Below, in pieces: positions 1 through 10,374 of a stretch of 64,000 nt of DNA; position 1 is the first letter of the stretch, and every line of letters begins with the position of its first letter. A program made the translations under genes and the position numbers. The DNA comes from Periconia sp. R9002 (taxonomy: Eukaryota > Ascomycota > Dothideomycetes > Pleosporales > Periconiaceae). Below the pieces are notes generated by a model, which saw only the letters and a program-made list of their open reading frames with translations, did not search any database and had not been told where the DNA came from. The stretch covers positions 310,001-374,000 of the forward strand of contig JAMAHW010000025.1 in NCBI GenBank assembly GCA_023627715.1, given 5' to 3'.

Positions 1-95
1 AGCATGCAGAATTGCGCTGTACGTACGTCTCAATATGGGGCTCAAAACATCTATCTATTTAAGGTTTGTACCACACACACGACACAGGTACACAT

Positions 96-188
96 CCGAC
101 GCATGCATAGTGAAATTGAATTTGATCCTCACAGAGTATCACTACCCTGGGTATCGACACAGGTGGGGGGTACCCGACGCATGCATAG
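96..188 (-). repeat. Retroposon-like repeat, copy 1 (5'-truncated, with 15-bp target-site duplication)
   Basis: A 63-bp body (111-173) is an inverted copy of the body at 1323-1426. It shares the core tacccagggtag (one mismatch region beside it), the ctctgtgaggatcaa segment and an AATTTC-type 3' tail. It is bounded on both sides by the identical 15-mer ccgacgcatgcatag (96-110 and 174-188), which reads as a target-site duplication. Relative to copy 2 it lacks the 5' part, including the gtcctggccaaggac hairpin. Truncation at the 5' end, a simple-sequence 3' tail and a variable-length duplication fit a SINE or a truncated LINE end. Which of these it is cannot be told from the sequence. Confidence 0.7.
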
Positions 189-1308
189 ACTTACACAGAT
201 ATGGGTATGTACTACTATATTCGTAGCACTGCTCGGGGGCTATTGGCTCGTCATTTACCAATCGATTCCCAGATGTGGATATTTCGGATGACGATCGATC
301 GAAATTTCAATTTGGGGGCAGGCAAAAAAGAAAAAAGATGATGATTACCAAAAAAAAAACGCTACCACATTTTGGAGTTTGAATGGGCGGATTCGGAAGC
401 ATGACGCACCCTCTTTCGAGAGCTTTCGCTGTCCGAAATCGTAGCTAGCTGGGCTACCGGACGCTAGCTAGCGCGAGCGCTCTGGGCATATGGTTGATAT
501 TGCGGATGATATGATACATGCTGGTCCGTCCACTAGCCCCAGACTGCCCATCAAAAACAACGCACGTAACGTACATGCACGTCCATTCGTTCTTTTGAGA
601 AAAAAAAACTAAGAATTGAGGCACGGTGAGAAAAAAAAACGGGTCTCGATAAGACGGCGAGGTCACTCTGGGCGTAAATTTTGGAAGCTATGCCTAGTCA
701 GCCAAGTTTTTCTCAAATCTCTTGAGACTTGTGGTTTTTCCTCTCCTTCCTCTTCGCTACAAGCTCCTTTACGGATGGCGTCGTCGTATTGCAAAAAAGG
801 CTTCAACGTCTCTTGAAAATCCGCCGAATGGGAACGCCACTGCACTGGATCTTTTCTTTTCCGGGATAAGCTGAACTATCAAAATGCCTCGGTACCTTCG
901 AGCAGATAGGGCGGTAGAGAGGCATTGAGTGATTACTTTTTTCAGGCACCACCTTCCTCTATCGCTGAATACGATCAGGCGTCTAGCCTAGGAGTTTGTG
1001 ACCTTTTGGGGAGTCAGTTTGGTAGATCTTTGAGGATTCATGTAAGGTGATCACGCCTATCTCCCTCAACGTTTACGCGAGACTTGAGGATTCGGTTATC
1101 CGACTTGCCCGAGGTTGGAAAGCCTCGTTTTTTTACTCGTCTAGACCATTTCTCTCACCGCTATCGCTCGTATTAATGAGTGTGCAAGATAGGCAAAACG
1201 AAATGAAGAATTCTTCCAGTCCATGGATTCGTTCGCTACCTAACCGACAGGCAATGAAAACGATAGCCGTTTTCTGTCCACATCATTTCGAAATCATGTG
1301 AGTCCAAT

Positions 1309-1440
1309 ATACTTCATTACGTTGTGTGCCCGTCCTGGCCAAGGACGTTACCCAGTGTACCCCCCTTACCTGTGTCGATACCCAGGGTAGCAATACTCTG
1401 CGAGGATCAATTTCAATTTCAATTTCATACTTCATTACGT
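1309..1440 (+). repeat. Retroposon-like repeat, copy 2 (longest copy, with 14-bp target-site duplication)
   Basis: A 104-bp body (1323-1426) is flanked by the identical 14-mer atacttcattacgt at 1309-1322 and 1427-1440. Near its 5' end the body has a short perfect stem around gtcctggccaaggac. The middle has the gtgtcgatacccagggtag core, and the 3' end is a run of AATTTC units. Related copies lie at 111-173 (inverted) and 26986-27071. The body carries no meaningful open frame, so it must be non-autonomous if mobile. Confidence 0.75.
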
Positions 1441-1711
1441 GCAGAAAATCAAAAGCCTGTTTTCCCCTCATTTTGTTGATCCATTCTGCTTCGCTTGCTG
1501 AACGACCTTGGATATTCGTCCGATCTAGAATACATGAATACGAGTAATGGTCGTGAATGGATGGGATCTGACGTTTACAACATTATGCATACATACGAGG
1601 AACTGCATTAACAACAAAGAAAAAGGAGAAAGGGTAGAACTAAGAGTGAAACTGAGCGACATCGTTTCCCAAACAAATAACCAGACTCACTCACTCACAG
1701 CCTGTGAGCCC

Positions 1712-2967
1712 TCACAAAGGCTCATTCTTGAGCACAAAACTCTTATGGACTTGAATAGACCTGAGCTCCATATCTCCACCTGTTCCTCCATTGGCCACCA
1801 ACTCCTCCTCCGATGCCCAGTCCCGTTTCTTCTCATCATCATGTGTCAACCGTGAAAACCCACTTCTGCTCGACTTATCCAAGCTCCTGAGCTCATGACT
1901 CTTACTCGACCCATACAGTGCTGGTTTGCCGCGTGAGGCAGATCCGCCAGCGGAAGTGCCAAAGCGACGCATACTGTTAGAGAAAAAGGTGCGGTAGGAT
2001 GGCAGGCAGGCCGCGAAGACGTAGACGGAGGTCTCGGCAATGGAGATGGAGCCCAGTGGGACGGCTTGCCAGCCTGCGTCTGCTTGGCCGTCGATTGCGA
2101 AGAACATTGCGAAGCGCACGACGGAGGTTATGAGACCACTTTTCACTTTGATTAGTATCCGGTCGGTGTTTCGTGTGAAAACGATGGAAGCTCTTACATT
2201 CCACCGGTGCAAAACGTTACAATAACACCCACTTTATCCCTTGTTGACAGCTTTAACGCACATAGCGCCGGAAGCGGAAGCACCAAGATGGCCACATCAG
2301 TCAGGACTTGGGGGAAGTTTCCCCAACGCCAAAAGGCATTCTTGTCGATGCAGTGGCCATGAGGGTGTTTCTGGGGCTCCCAGATGTAGGCAAAAGGTGT
2401 GCACTGCACAAAGGTCATGACGATGACCATGATCATGCATGCGATCTGTATCGCCATGACCGTGTACGTCGCATACCGGTACACCTTGGTCACAAAAATA
2501 CGCAGGAAGAGCGACAAGATGGTGAGTTTGGCGAAGGCGATGCCCACGGTGAGTGTGAGCGTGTTGGAGATTTGAAGTTTGGCAAAGGTCGGGAGGACTA
2601 GGGGTTGGTGGACGCAATTGTATTCGACGCGGTGGCCTACACCGCCCTTCTTAACCATGACTATTTTTTGTTTTTCCTAGTCAGTTCGTTGATCTTGCGC
2701 AATCGTTCGCGTTCTCAGGATGATGTCTGGCTACGTCTTACTGATGCCGATGGCTTGCTGGCCATAACTAAACAGTGCTGCAATGGGCAACAGGAAATCG
2801 TCTGCCCCCCAGGGCGTCTTTCTGAGACACCTCGCATAGTATCGAAGAGCGACAAGGACGGTTTGTGCGACCATGAAGCCGATGGCCGTGTTCACGAACC
2901 TGTCCCCGATAAAGTCGGTGGGGACCTTGCTAGGAGGTAACTTCAAGGCAGCGGCGCAACGAGACAT
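1712..2967 (-). CDS. Fungal rhodopsin-like seven-helix membrane protein (SAT4/PTH11-like family)
   Basis: Three exons on the minus strand (2967-2742, 2660-2198, 2138-1712) give 371 aa. Both introns (81 and 59 bp) start GTAAGA and end AG, and joining them keeps one frame; the second has a ctaat branch-like site. The protein shows the family layout of multiple hydrophobic helices: a first helix near residue 30, the GADDFLL motif after it, a helix rich in FAKLTILSLFLRIF, a WEPQ segment before a Cys-containing loop, and later helices including VLTDVAILVLPLPAL. A polar Ser/Lys/Asp-rich cytosolic tail follows. This is the fungal-specific integral membrane domain usually annotated as rhodopsin-like or SAT4. 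Members with a CFEM domain act as surface-sensing receptors, but no CFEM Cys cluster is present here. The ligand is unknown. Confidence 0.87.
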
Positions 2968-4417
2968 GATTCAGTGTAATGGACAATCTTTCCACAAAAA
3001 CAGACAATCGATGGGAACAGAAGTTTGCAATCAAGCCTTCCAGAGGATGATAACAGTCAGTGGTAATATACACCAAGCGAGCGAGCACACCACTGGACTG
3101 TTGCACAAGAACTGCTGCTACTCAATAATGCATATTAAAGGATAAGATGAAAAGCGCTTTTGCTTTTTGGGCTCGCCGTTCCGCTGTGGAAGGATGACGG
3201 GCTGACATTGGCATTGGCTTTGGCGTTGATGGATAGCATGGCATTGCTGAGCCTTGTGTTCCCGTCTCGGGATGCGAGGCAGGGGGCCCTAACAAGAGTG
3301 TAATAAGGATATGTATGTGTAATAGCAAAGCCACAGGAAAATACGGAAGTAGACAGGGGATCTGCATGTTGGAGCGAAGATCCCTACCGGAAGAATTCAT
3401 GGTCCCTGCTGAAGGCTAATCTGGAAGATGTTAGTGTGGGCCAAATTTCCAAACTCCTCTCCCCCATGGCCCTTGTTCTTCCTGAGCCTTGTGATTTGAA
3501 ATGATCAACGGGGGAAGCTTCATATGGCAATAAGTCGAAGTTCGGTTCAACGAGTATCGTTCAATGAGAGAAATTGTTTATCGGGAGTGCCGTGGCAGCT
3601 TAGAGTTGGTCCTTTTCTCCAGCCGATAGGTTCGTTTTGAGTGAATATGAAGATGTACATTATACCTAATCCGTTACAGTTCAGATTGGGGGTACGCTGA
3701 AACATTACATACGACGAGGGCTGCTGCAGCAGGACATTGATCCTTCCCAAGTTCGAGTGTTGTCGGCGACTGTTTGCTCAGGGTTCGTACGGGAGTGAGC
3801 GTGTCTATTTAGAGACCGGAACCGTACAAAGTCACCTTCCTAAGCAGGCCATATATCTTTTTGGGTCCGGGGTCCGCTCCACATAGAGTATACGGGTACG
3901 CTAAAACGGCACAACAGTAACAGTTAGTGTGCTCGTAATGGGAATGAAGATTGAAAAGGTATACTCGTCCGCTCCCAGTATGCAGACACCGGTGCAAGTA
4001 TCATGTAGGTTGGACAGCATTGGTCTTACAACTGTGTGTCTGTATGGAGTAGGCAAGAGGCAACAAGCCGTTTATTGCCACTGCTTGACTCGGGGAACAA
4101 GGCGAGAGAATCAACCTATGTTGTCATGTCGCCCACGACACGGGCTGGCGGTATGTGGGTGGCGCGGGGACCTCTCCAATAAATGAAAGGGGTTTGCCCA
4201 TCAACAAAAAGCGACGCAGCCAACCTCTCCCAAACATACTCACTACATTTACGTGGTACGAGCGCCAGCCACCACGTTGTACATGTGTACATATACGCAG
4301 GCATAACCCGCCATCACTATTGCGCTGCTGCTTTTTCCTAGACCGACCTTTGATATTATCCTGAGTGAGTATTCCCGTGTTGCATCTGCACCACGTGGTT
4401 ATTCAGCCAACAAGACA
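2968..4417. other. Intergenic region between divergent genes
   Basis: This 1.45 kb separates the starts of the minus-strand rhodopsin-like gene and the plus-strand CMD-like gene, so it should hold both promoters. An intact 92-codon minus-strand frame at 3122-3400 begins with a signal-peptide-like hydrophobic stretch but has no other support. I see no repeat or RNA gene. Confidence 0.5.
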
Positions 4418-5158
4418 ATGATTTCCGTCTCATCAACTCCTCGCTTAAGGCCGCACGCCGCCGCTGGCCATTCAACCCTGCTTCTGGTCTTCCTCATCGC
4501 CTTCTCGAACTTGTTCCTCGGCGTATTCTCACATCCTACGGAATCTACTAGCAGCAGCATGGCGGAAAGAGCAGACGACAGGACCGCTGGAAAGGCGCCT
4601 CGATTCCCGGCCGATAGTCAAACACCAGAACAGAAAGCCGCCCTGGCCGAAGCCGAACGCCTCACCAAGCAAATATACGGCGAAAGCTTCAAGCTCAAGG
4701 ACCCCCAAGGAAATCTGCTCGGCCCCTTCGGCATCCTCGCTTATACCCCCAAAACCTTCCTGGCCTATCTCAACTACACGCAAGCCTACACGACACTTCC
4801 CAATCTGACCCCCCGGGAACGCGAACTCAGCACTTTAGCTACCGTATCTGTCACTAAGAGCGATTACGTCGAGTACGCGCACCAGCAAATCGGCATCTCG
4901 GTCGGCCTCACCAAAGCGCAGGTCGAGCGCGCCAGCAAAGGCCGCGTCCCCAAGGGCCTGTCGGACCGCGAGGAGTGCATTTACGAACTCGCCTTGGACC
5001 TCGCGCAAGACTTTGGCGTCATGAAGGATCGCGACTTCAGCCGAGCCGTCTCGCTGCTGGGACGAGAGGGCATTGCGGCGCTGACGCAACTCGTTGGAGG
5101 CTACATGCTCAGCAGCACGCTGGTCAGTGTCGCTGGTGTGCCGGTACCCGACTCGTAG
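4418..5158 (+). CDS. Carboxymuconolactone decarboxylase / AhpD-like protein with N-terminal signal or anchor
   Basis: A single exon of 246 aa starts at ATG 4418. Residues 20-40 are a hydrophobic stretch that could be a signal peptide or membrane anchor. The rest matches the CMD/AhpD-like all-helical fold: a proline-flanked helix with GPFGILAYTPK, then LTPRERELSTLATVSVTKSDYVEYAH, the segment conserved near the active site. The family's CxxC peroxidase motif is absent; the equivalent place reads E-Y-A-H. It is therefore unlikely to be an AhpD-type peroxidase and is closer to the fungal decarboxylase-like clade. An internal Met (4559) after the hydrophobic stretch would give a cytosolic form. 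Substrate unknown. Confidence 0.85.
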   Translation: MISVSSTPRLRPHAAAGHSTLLLVFLIAFSNLFLGVFSHPTESTSSSMAERADDRTAGKAPRFPADSQTPEQKAALAEAERLTKQIYGESFKLKDPQGNLLGPFGILAYTPKTFLAYLNYTQAYTTLPNLTPRERELSTLATVSVTKSDYVEYAHQQIGISVGLTKAQVERASKGRVPKGLSDREECIYELALDLAQDFGVMKDRDFSRAVSLLGREGIAALTQLVGGYMLSSTLVSVAGVPVPDS

Positions 5159-8100
5159 TTTAATCTTTGAAAAAGCGGAGGCATGCGTAGAAGGAGATAG
5201 ATCAGCACCTACAGAGACGGTGATTGCTGGTGCCCTGTGTATCTCAACCCATTATCCATATCTATAATTGTATTTAATGAATTAATTCAAAAAATTCCTT
5301 CATTCGCTTCACAACGTCCATAATTGTTTATTGTAGCGGCTCGGTACCATGCATCCTACGTACTGTACATGTCGTCAACTCCCTACGCAGTGGCAAAGAT
5401 GTACCTAATGTACACATCGCCAAGTACACGCCCCCATCGTAAATGGCGTATAGATGCAGGGTGGGCAAAACCCGGGGTAAGCGAAAATCAAATACCATCA
5501 CGCCAATCACCATGAAGGAAGAAAAGGCGCCCTGGGCCCCAGTGGGAGGATTCGTAAGCTTTGACAAGCTCTGATTAGCTGCGGGTCCTTTGAAATTCTT
5601 CCGTTAGAGACGGTCGGCCCGATACCTCGTCTACGCCATGTCAAACGGATTCGCAAGGTATTTTCCCCTCACTCTTGGGCAATCCGGAGACTCGCCATTT
5701 GTGTAATGGACAGATGGGGTATCTTGAATAGAAGAGGGAGTGATATTCGCTGGCTAAAAGGGACAAAGGCCCAGGGCGGCATTGAGCATTGAACTTGAAC
5801 ATGAACGACAACAACACCTTACCTACCGTACCTACGTACGTATCTTTGAGTAAACTTCTTGAAAACTCTAAACACCAACATGAGGATCATATCTTATCTA
5901 TGTGGCGTTCGTTCACCATTCCCATTCAATCTTTACCTACATCAACTCGTACGCACCCGTCAATGGCACAATGGAGGCAAATTTCCACACAGTGAACCCG
6001 CGCCCTGCATGCCTCATACTCTCCCGTTTATGCCCCTGCCGTCATGCATTCATTTATTTGCCTAAATGATACACCTGCATGGAACCCCATTTTCCAGCAA
6101 CCAACGCAACACGACCCTTTCCTCACAACCATCCAATGGCATCGTGAATCCCTACACCCTCTTCTCACCCGTACGAGGTGCTACGAGTCTAAGGAGGACG
6201 GATGGAATAAGAGCGAACCGAGATCGGCTGCGGATTATTTCCCGTCCAAGCACCCAAGCAGCCAAGGTACCTACGTGGGATTTCAGGATTTATTTTCTAT
6301 GGGTATCGTTGCTTTTCCCGCATCCATACGGACTTAGTAAGTAGACTAGCTAGGAATGTTTCTTGGCTTTCGGAGTTTTTGTAGGGCGGCAGGGCTGGAG
6401 TAAGGTTGGATACTACCCAAACAAGACATGGTGTGGGATGGGGGCGTGTGGACAAAAGACTGGGCTACGGTCCTCGGAGTGAAATGTTGGAAGAGTAGAG
6501 CAATGGGCCGACGACCCCCATGCTCCTCCGTCGGCGCCGAGGTGGGGCTTTCAAAGTGGTGCTACTATGAGTTTAGTGTGCTATGTGCTACGCCCTACAC
6601 GGTACGGAGGAGTTTGCGCTATTCTCCGATTTGTCTAGTTTGGGGATACGGAGTGAAGGGCAGAAGATGGATGGTTAGCGGCGGGTGCGGCTTGGCTAGG
6701 TGGGGGTCGTTTACTGTGCGATTTTTCGGGGGATAGAGTATGTTTTTTTTTGAATATTTGGATTTCAATAGAGGTGAAAAGGTGGTGGGTTTAGAAGGGG
6801 TGGCGCACTGCCATCAATGGCTGTACTTTATTGCTCGGCGTACTACTACAGGGACCTTTGCGCAATCCTGCAATGAGTGATGTTCTGAATCATCGAAAAC
6901 TTGAAGAACGTCATTAGCAAGGGGGTTTAGAACAGATCTTCAATAAGATTAGGAGAGAAGTGAAGATGGAATGGTATTATAATGGATTTGCTCGCAATTT
7001 ACTCGTTTCCAATATGGCATCCCTTTGTCCTTCTTCACTCCCTTCCCTTCTCCTACCCTGACAACAATCCTGAAATCTCCAATTCAGACGCCTCTCCTCC
7101 CGTGATTGCCTAAACCAGCCTGGGGATCTGCGTATTTCGCAATATCAGCCCAAAATGACTCTCATTTTACTCGAACGTTTCTCCGACGCGAAGCGATATT
7201 GACTGCGGGATATTGGCACTATTGTTTCATCGAGGCTCTCCCTTTCCTTGGTTCTCTCGTATACAGCTATTGATTCTGAAGCTTACATCTGGTCCATGTT
7301 TTTATATAGCAATTATTCGGATCATTCTCCCGACGACAAGCATGCATTGGTACAGAGAAAACGGAAATCGTAATGGTTTGTCGAGTGGTGAGATTACTGT
7401 CCCAGGTTAAGGGAAGACGGAGTGTGACATCCATCACAGTTTTCATCTTGCAATTGCAAAGCTGGTGCCGTATTTCCCTCGTTTGAGTGTGTACTTTTCA
7501 AGAGTTAACAGAATATGCATCGCTGTCATGTCGACGAGGACATTCATAGAGGATGCTTGCTGGGAGACCTTCAATAAGCTGTGCAATCTGAGAACCTTGT
7601 TAGAAGATCAAGAGGCTCAAAACCTTCTCACGATTGTCTGGGGAGACGTGCCATCCAAACAGATGTGAGGTCACGTTTAGCTCACTGCTTGTTCTACAGA
7701 AGAAGGAATTGAGGCAGTAATAAGAGTTGGCACCTAATATGTGAGAATCAGATGTTCGCTATAATCCGTGAATATATGAAGCTCGACATTCAAGAATATT
7801 GTGTGATATCCCAACGGGATGCTACATGTTGGTATGCGTAGACAAGTCAATAGCTTTGAGAAAATCTATTGAATTACTCGCATCTATTGAACTATTGCGG
7901 GAAATATCTTAAAGAAGTCCCGGAAGTAGAATTAAGAAGTGTTATGTGACAACCTGTAAGAACTTTACAAGCCAAAAACGATCAAAAACTAGAAAAGTAG
8001 CAAGAGTACCATTTCCATGTAGCGCACACGTTCAATCTGCACCTCTCCCAAATAAAATTCCTGATTTATGCAGAGGGAACTAGCGGACCTGAATCCGTCC

Positions 8101-8295
8101 AAAAATGAGGCTTCGGTTCTAGAACAAGATTCGTACGTGCGTGTCTGAGGCAGAGGACTCCGATTTCATGCTGGTTTCAAGCGCGTCTTGTCAAATGCTT
8201 CCACTTACTAACAATGCTCGCCGTTTCATTCCCACGCTATTTATTTCTTTATAGCCTTTTCATCGCCGCATGAAGCCCCATCATTCAAAAGCAAA
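5159..8295. other. 3.1 kb stretch without a recognisable gene
   Basis: No domain is visible in any frame. A C/A-rich segment with several short overlapping frames lies at about 5790-6340. A frame of about 40 codons starting at ATG 7528 looks mildly protein-like and ends in a possible GTGAGG donor near 7666, but I could not extend it into a convincing spliced gene. The last few hundred bases are the upstream region of the GT2 synthase gene. Confidence 0.45.
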
Positions 8296-9843
8296 ATGTC
8301 ACTGTTACTAGGTGCTCTTTGGTACATTCTTCACAAACTATACATCTTCGAAGCTACGTAGACTGACATGTGTTACTTAGGGCATGGGACATCTACGAAA
8401 AAATCGCCGCATCTACTTACGCCCGTAGATATAAATCCGTTCCATTACCTGAAAACCCCTCGTACAGCTCCAAGGACGTGAGCATTGTGGTTCCAACGAT
8501 TGATACCGAGCCGACCTTCACTGAATGCGTACGACTCTGGCTCAAAAACGCTCCCCGTGAAATCATCATCGTTACGGTCCCAAGATGCAGGAGCCAAGTA
8601 GAAGAACTTGTATCGCCCGTTCTTAACGACAAAATCACTATCCTAATTGCCCCACTGGCCAACAAACGACAGCAAATCGCCATGGGAGCTAAAGCCGCGA
8701 AGGGAAAAATTGTCGCGCTTGTCGATGACGACGCGTACTGGCGTGCTATTACAATCATTCCTTATCTTCTGGCACCGTTCGAGAAGGCCGACGTTGGTTC
8801 CGTCGCAGGACTCCAAAGGTGAGACGGTGCTCCGTTTTAGCTAAACTTGCGCCGGGCACTAACGTCTAATGCACCGAAAACAGCCCTGAGATTCCACCGG
8901 AACGCCAAAATGCTAGCGTCATTACTGTTTGGGAAGCTGCGGCTGCTTTTGACATGTTCAAGTTGAATCTAGAACAGCCAGTGCGTTTCGCCGCGGACGG
9001 AGGGTGCTGGGCCCTTGTTGGGAGAACCATGTTCGTGCGTGCTACTATCCTTCAGGATCAGAAGTTTGTGGACGCTTTCACCCATCAGGTCTACAATAAC
9101 ACTATTGTGAACGGAGCGGATGACGTCTATGTAACTGAGTGGGTGCTGGATCACGGTTGGGAGATTTGCGTTCAGAATGCTCCCGAGGCTGCGATTACGG
9201 CCGATGTGAAGAGCGACTGGAGGTTTGCATTGCAGAATCTTCGTTGGGAGAGGGGAAACTTCCGCTCTTTTTCTACGCGCATATTTTCTAAGCCTGGGTT
9301 TTTCGCCTTGAGGAAGTAAGTTCTGCTTTGATCCCTTCAAATATGTCTTTGAGATGCTGATTGAATCTCTAAAGGAGACACCCATATTTGACCCGCAAGC
9401 TAGTAGAGAAACTCACTCGTCCTTTCTGGACCTTTGCATACGTTTCAGCTTGGTTGAGATCTGCTTGGACTGCACCATGGCTTGCGTGAGTAACAAGAGA
9501 TTGCAATTAGCTCTCATCCTTCTCTGCTAACCCACCCCCTTACAGTGCACTCTTCCTCTTCTGGATGATATTCGGATTCCAAGGATGGGTCTCCACATAT
9601 CGAGCCTTTGTTAATGAATACCCTTATATGGCGGGTAAAGTGTGGGCACTCTTCTGCATGGAAAAGATCGGTCCCCTCATAGACATATACGCTTTTGCAA
9701 CTATGAGCGACGATAGGTGGCTGACCAGAGCAGCCGACGCCCAGTTTGTGAAGGAAAATTGCGATGTGAACAGTGAGAAGATCCAAGGTGTGAGTGGGAG
9801 ATTTGCAAAGCTGCCGCCTTTTACTCGACAAAATATCAAATAG
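8296..9843 (+). CDS. Processive family 2 glycosyltransferase (hyaluronan/chitin-synthase-like fungal GT2)
   Basis: Five exons (8296-8321, 8381-8818, 8884-9315, 9375-9485, 9546-9843) give 434 aa. All junctions are GT-AG and keep frame; the tiny 26-nt first exon supplies the ATG. The GT-A fold signature is complete: SIVVPTI beta-strand near residue 40, the DDD metal/nucleotide site (D124-D126), the acceptor-base segment GADD (D234-D235) and a perfect QxxRW motif (QNLRW, 272-276). That set marks processive synthases that build beta-linked polysaccharides at the plasma membrane. Hydrophobic helices sit at the N-terminus and again after about residue 340. Relatives in cereal pathogens (GT2 of Zymoseptoria and Fusarium) are needed for hyphal growth on surfaces; whether this is the ortholog is inference. 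The product polysaccharide is unknown. Confidence 0.9.
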
Positions 9844-10374
9844 AATTTAAAGGCGCGGAAAAACTGAGGTTAGGAACTGACGAGACGTAAGATTACAGTG
9901 AAAAGTTTTAGAGTTTACTTGTTAGAGTGTGAGAAATATAAAGTTTATCATCGGGAAGTATTGAATCGCTCGCAGTATCAACACAGCAGCGTTCCACAAA
10001 GAGATTCTCAGCCAGGACGTTGCTTTTTAGATCATATAAGTGAGACTTTCTTGCTTTATATTGAAAGCTATGATTAGAGGCTATCAACTGACAGATAGCG
10101 ATGGTGTGTACCTAGGTACATACATCAACTTGTGCATGGGTGTACGTCGGGTAGATGGAAAGCTTCCAAGTTTCTTATCATCGAAAACATACGAAGTCAA
10201 TGCAAAAATATGGTCAATAGCATATCACTATTTACGTCCATTCCCGTATTCAAACCGTGTCTGAAATGATGGTGTCGTCATCATCACGTGACCTGTATTA
10301 CGCCAGCCGATTTTTGGAATCCTGTGTTATCTATTATGTAATGAGCAGAAAGCTGCAAAGATAACGTCACTTCC
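9844..10374. other. Intergenic region, GT2 3' flank and amidase promoter
   Basis: About 530 bp, AT-rich, between two genes on the same strand. It should contain the polyadenylation region of the GT2 gene and the promoter of the amidase. A short run of open codons at 10040-10264 has no similarity that I recognise. Confidence 0.5.

Larger units (their letters stand above)
1..1711. other. Gene-poor start of window with two repeat copies
   Basis: No convincing gene is visible here. Open frames are short, lack usable splice sites and show no family signature. The stretch holds two copies of a dispersed repeat (96-188 and 1309-1440, listed separately) and several A-rich runs (about 325-360 and 600-640). 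The 3' end of the rhodopsin-like gene on the minus strand begins at 1712, so the last few hundred bases include its 3' flank. Confidence 0.6.

Noticed and set aside
3122..3400. Minus-strand 92-codon frame with a signal-peptide-like N-terminus
   Set aside because: One ATG-led frame with a hydrophobic stretch is easily met by chance in 1.4 kb; no intron, homology or neighbour evidence supports it.
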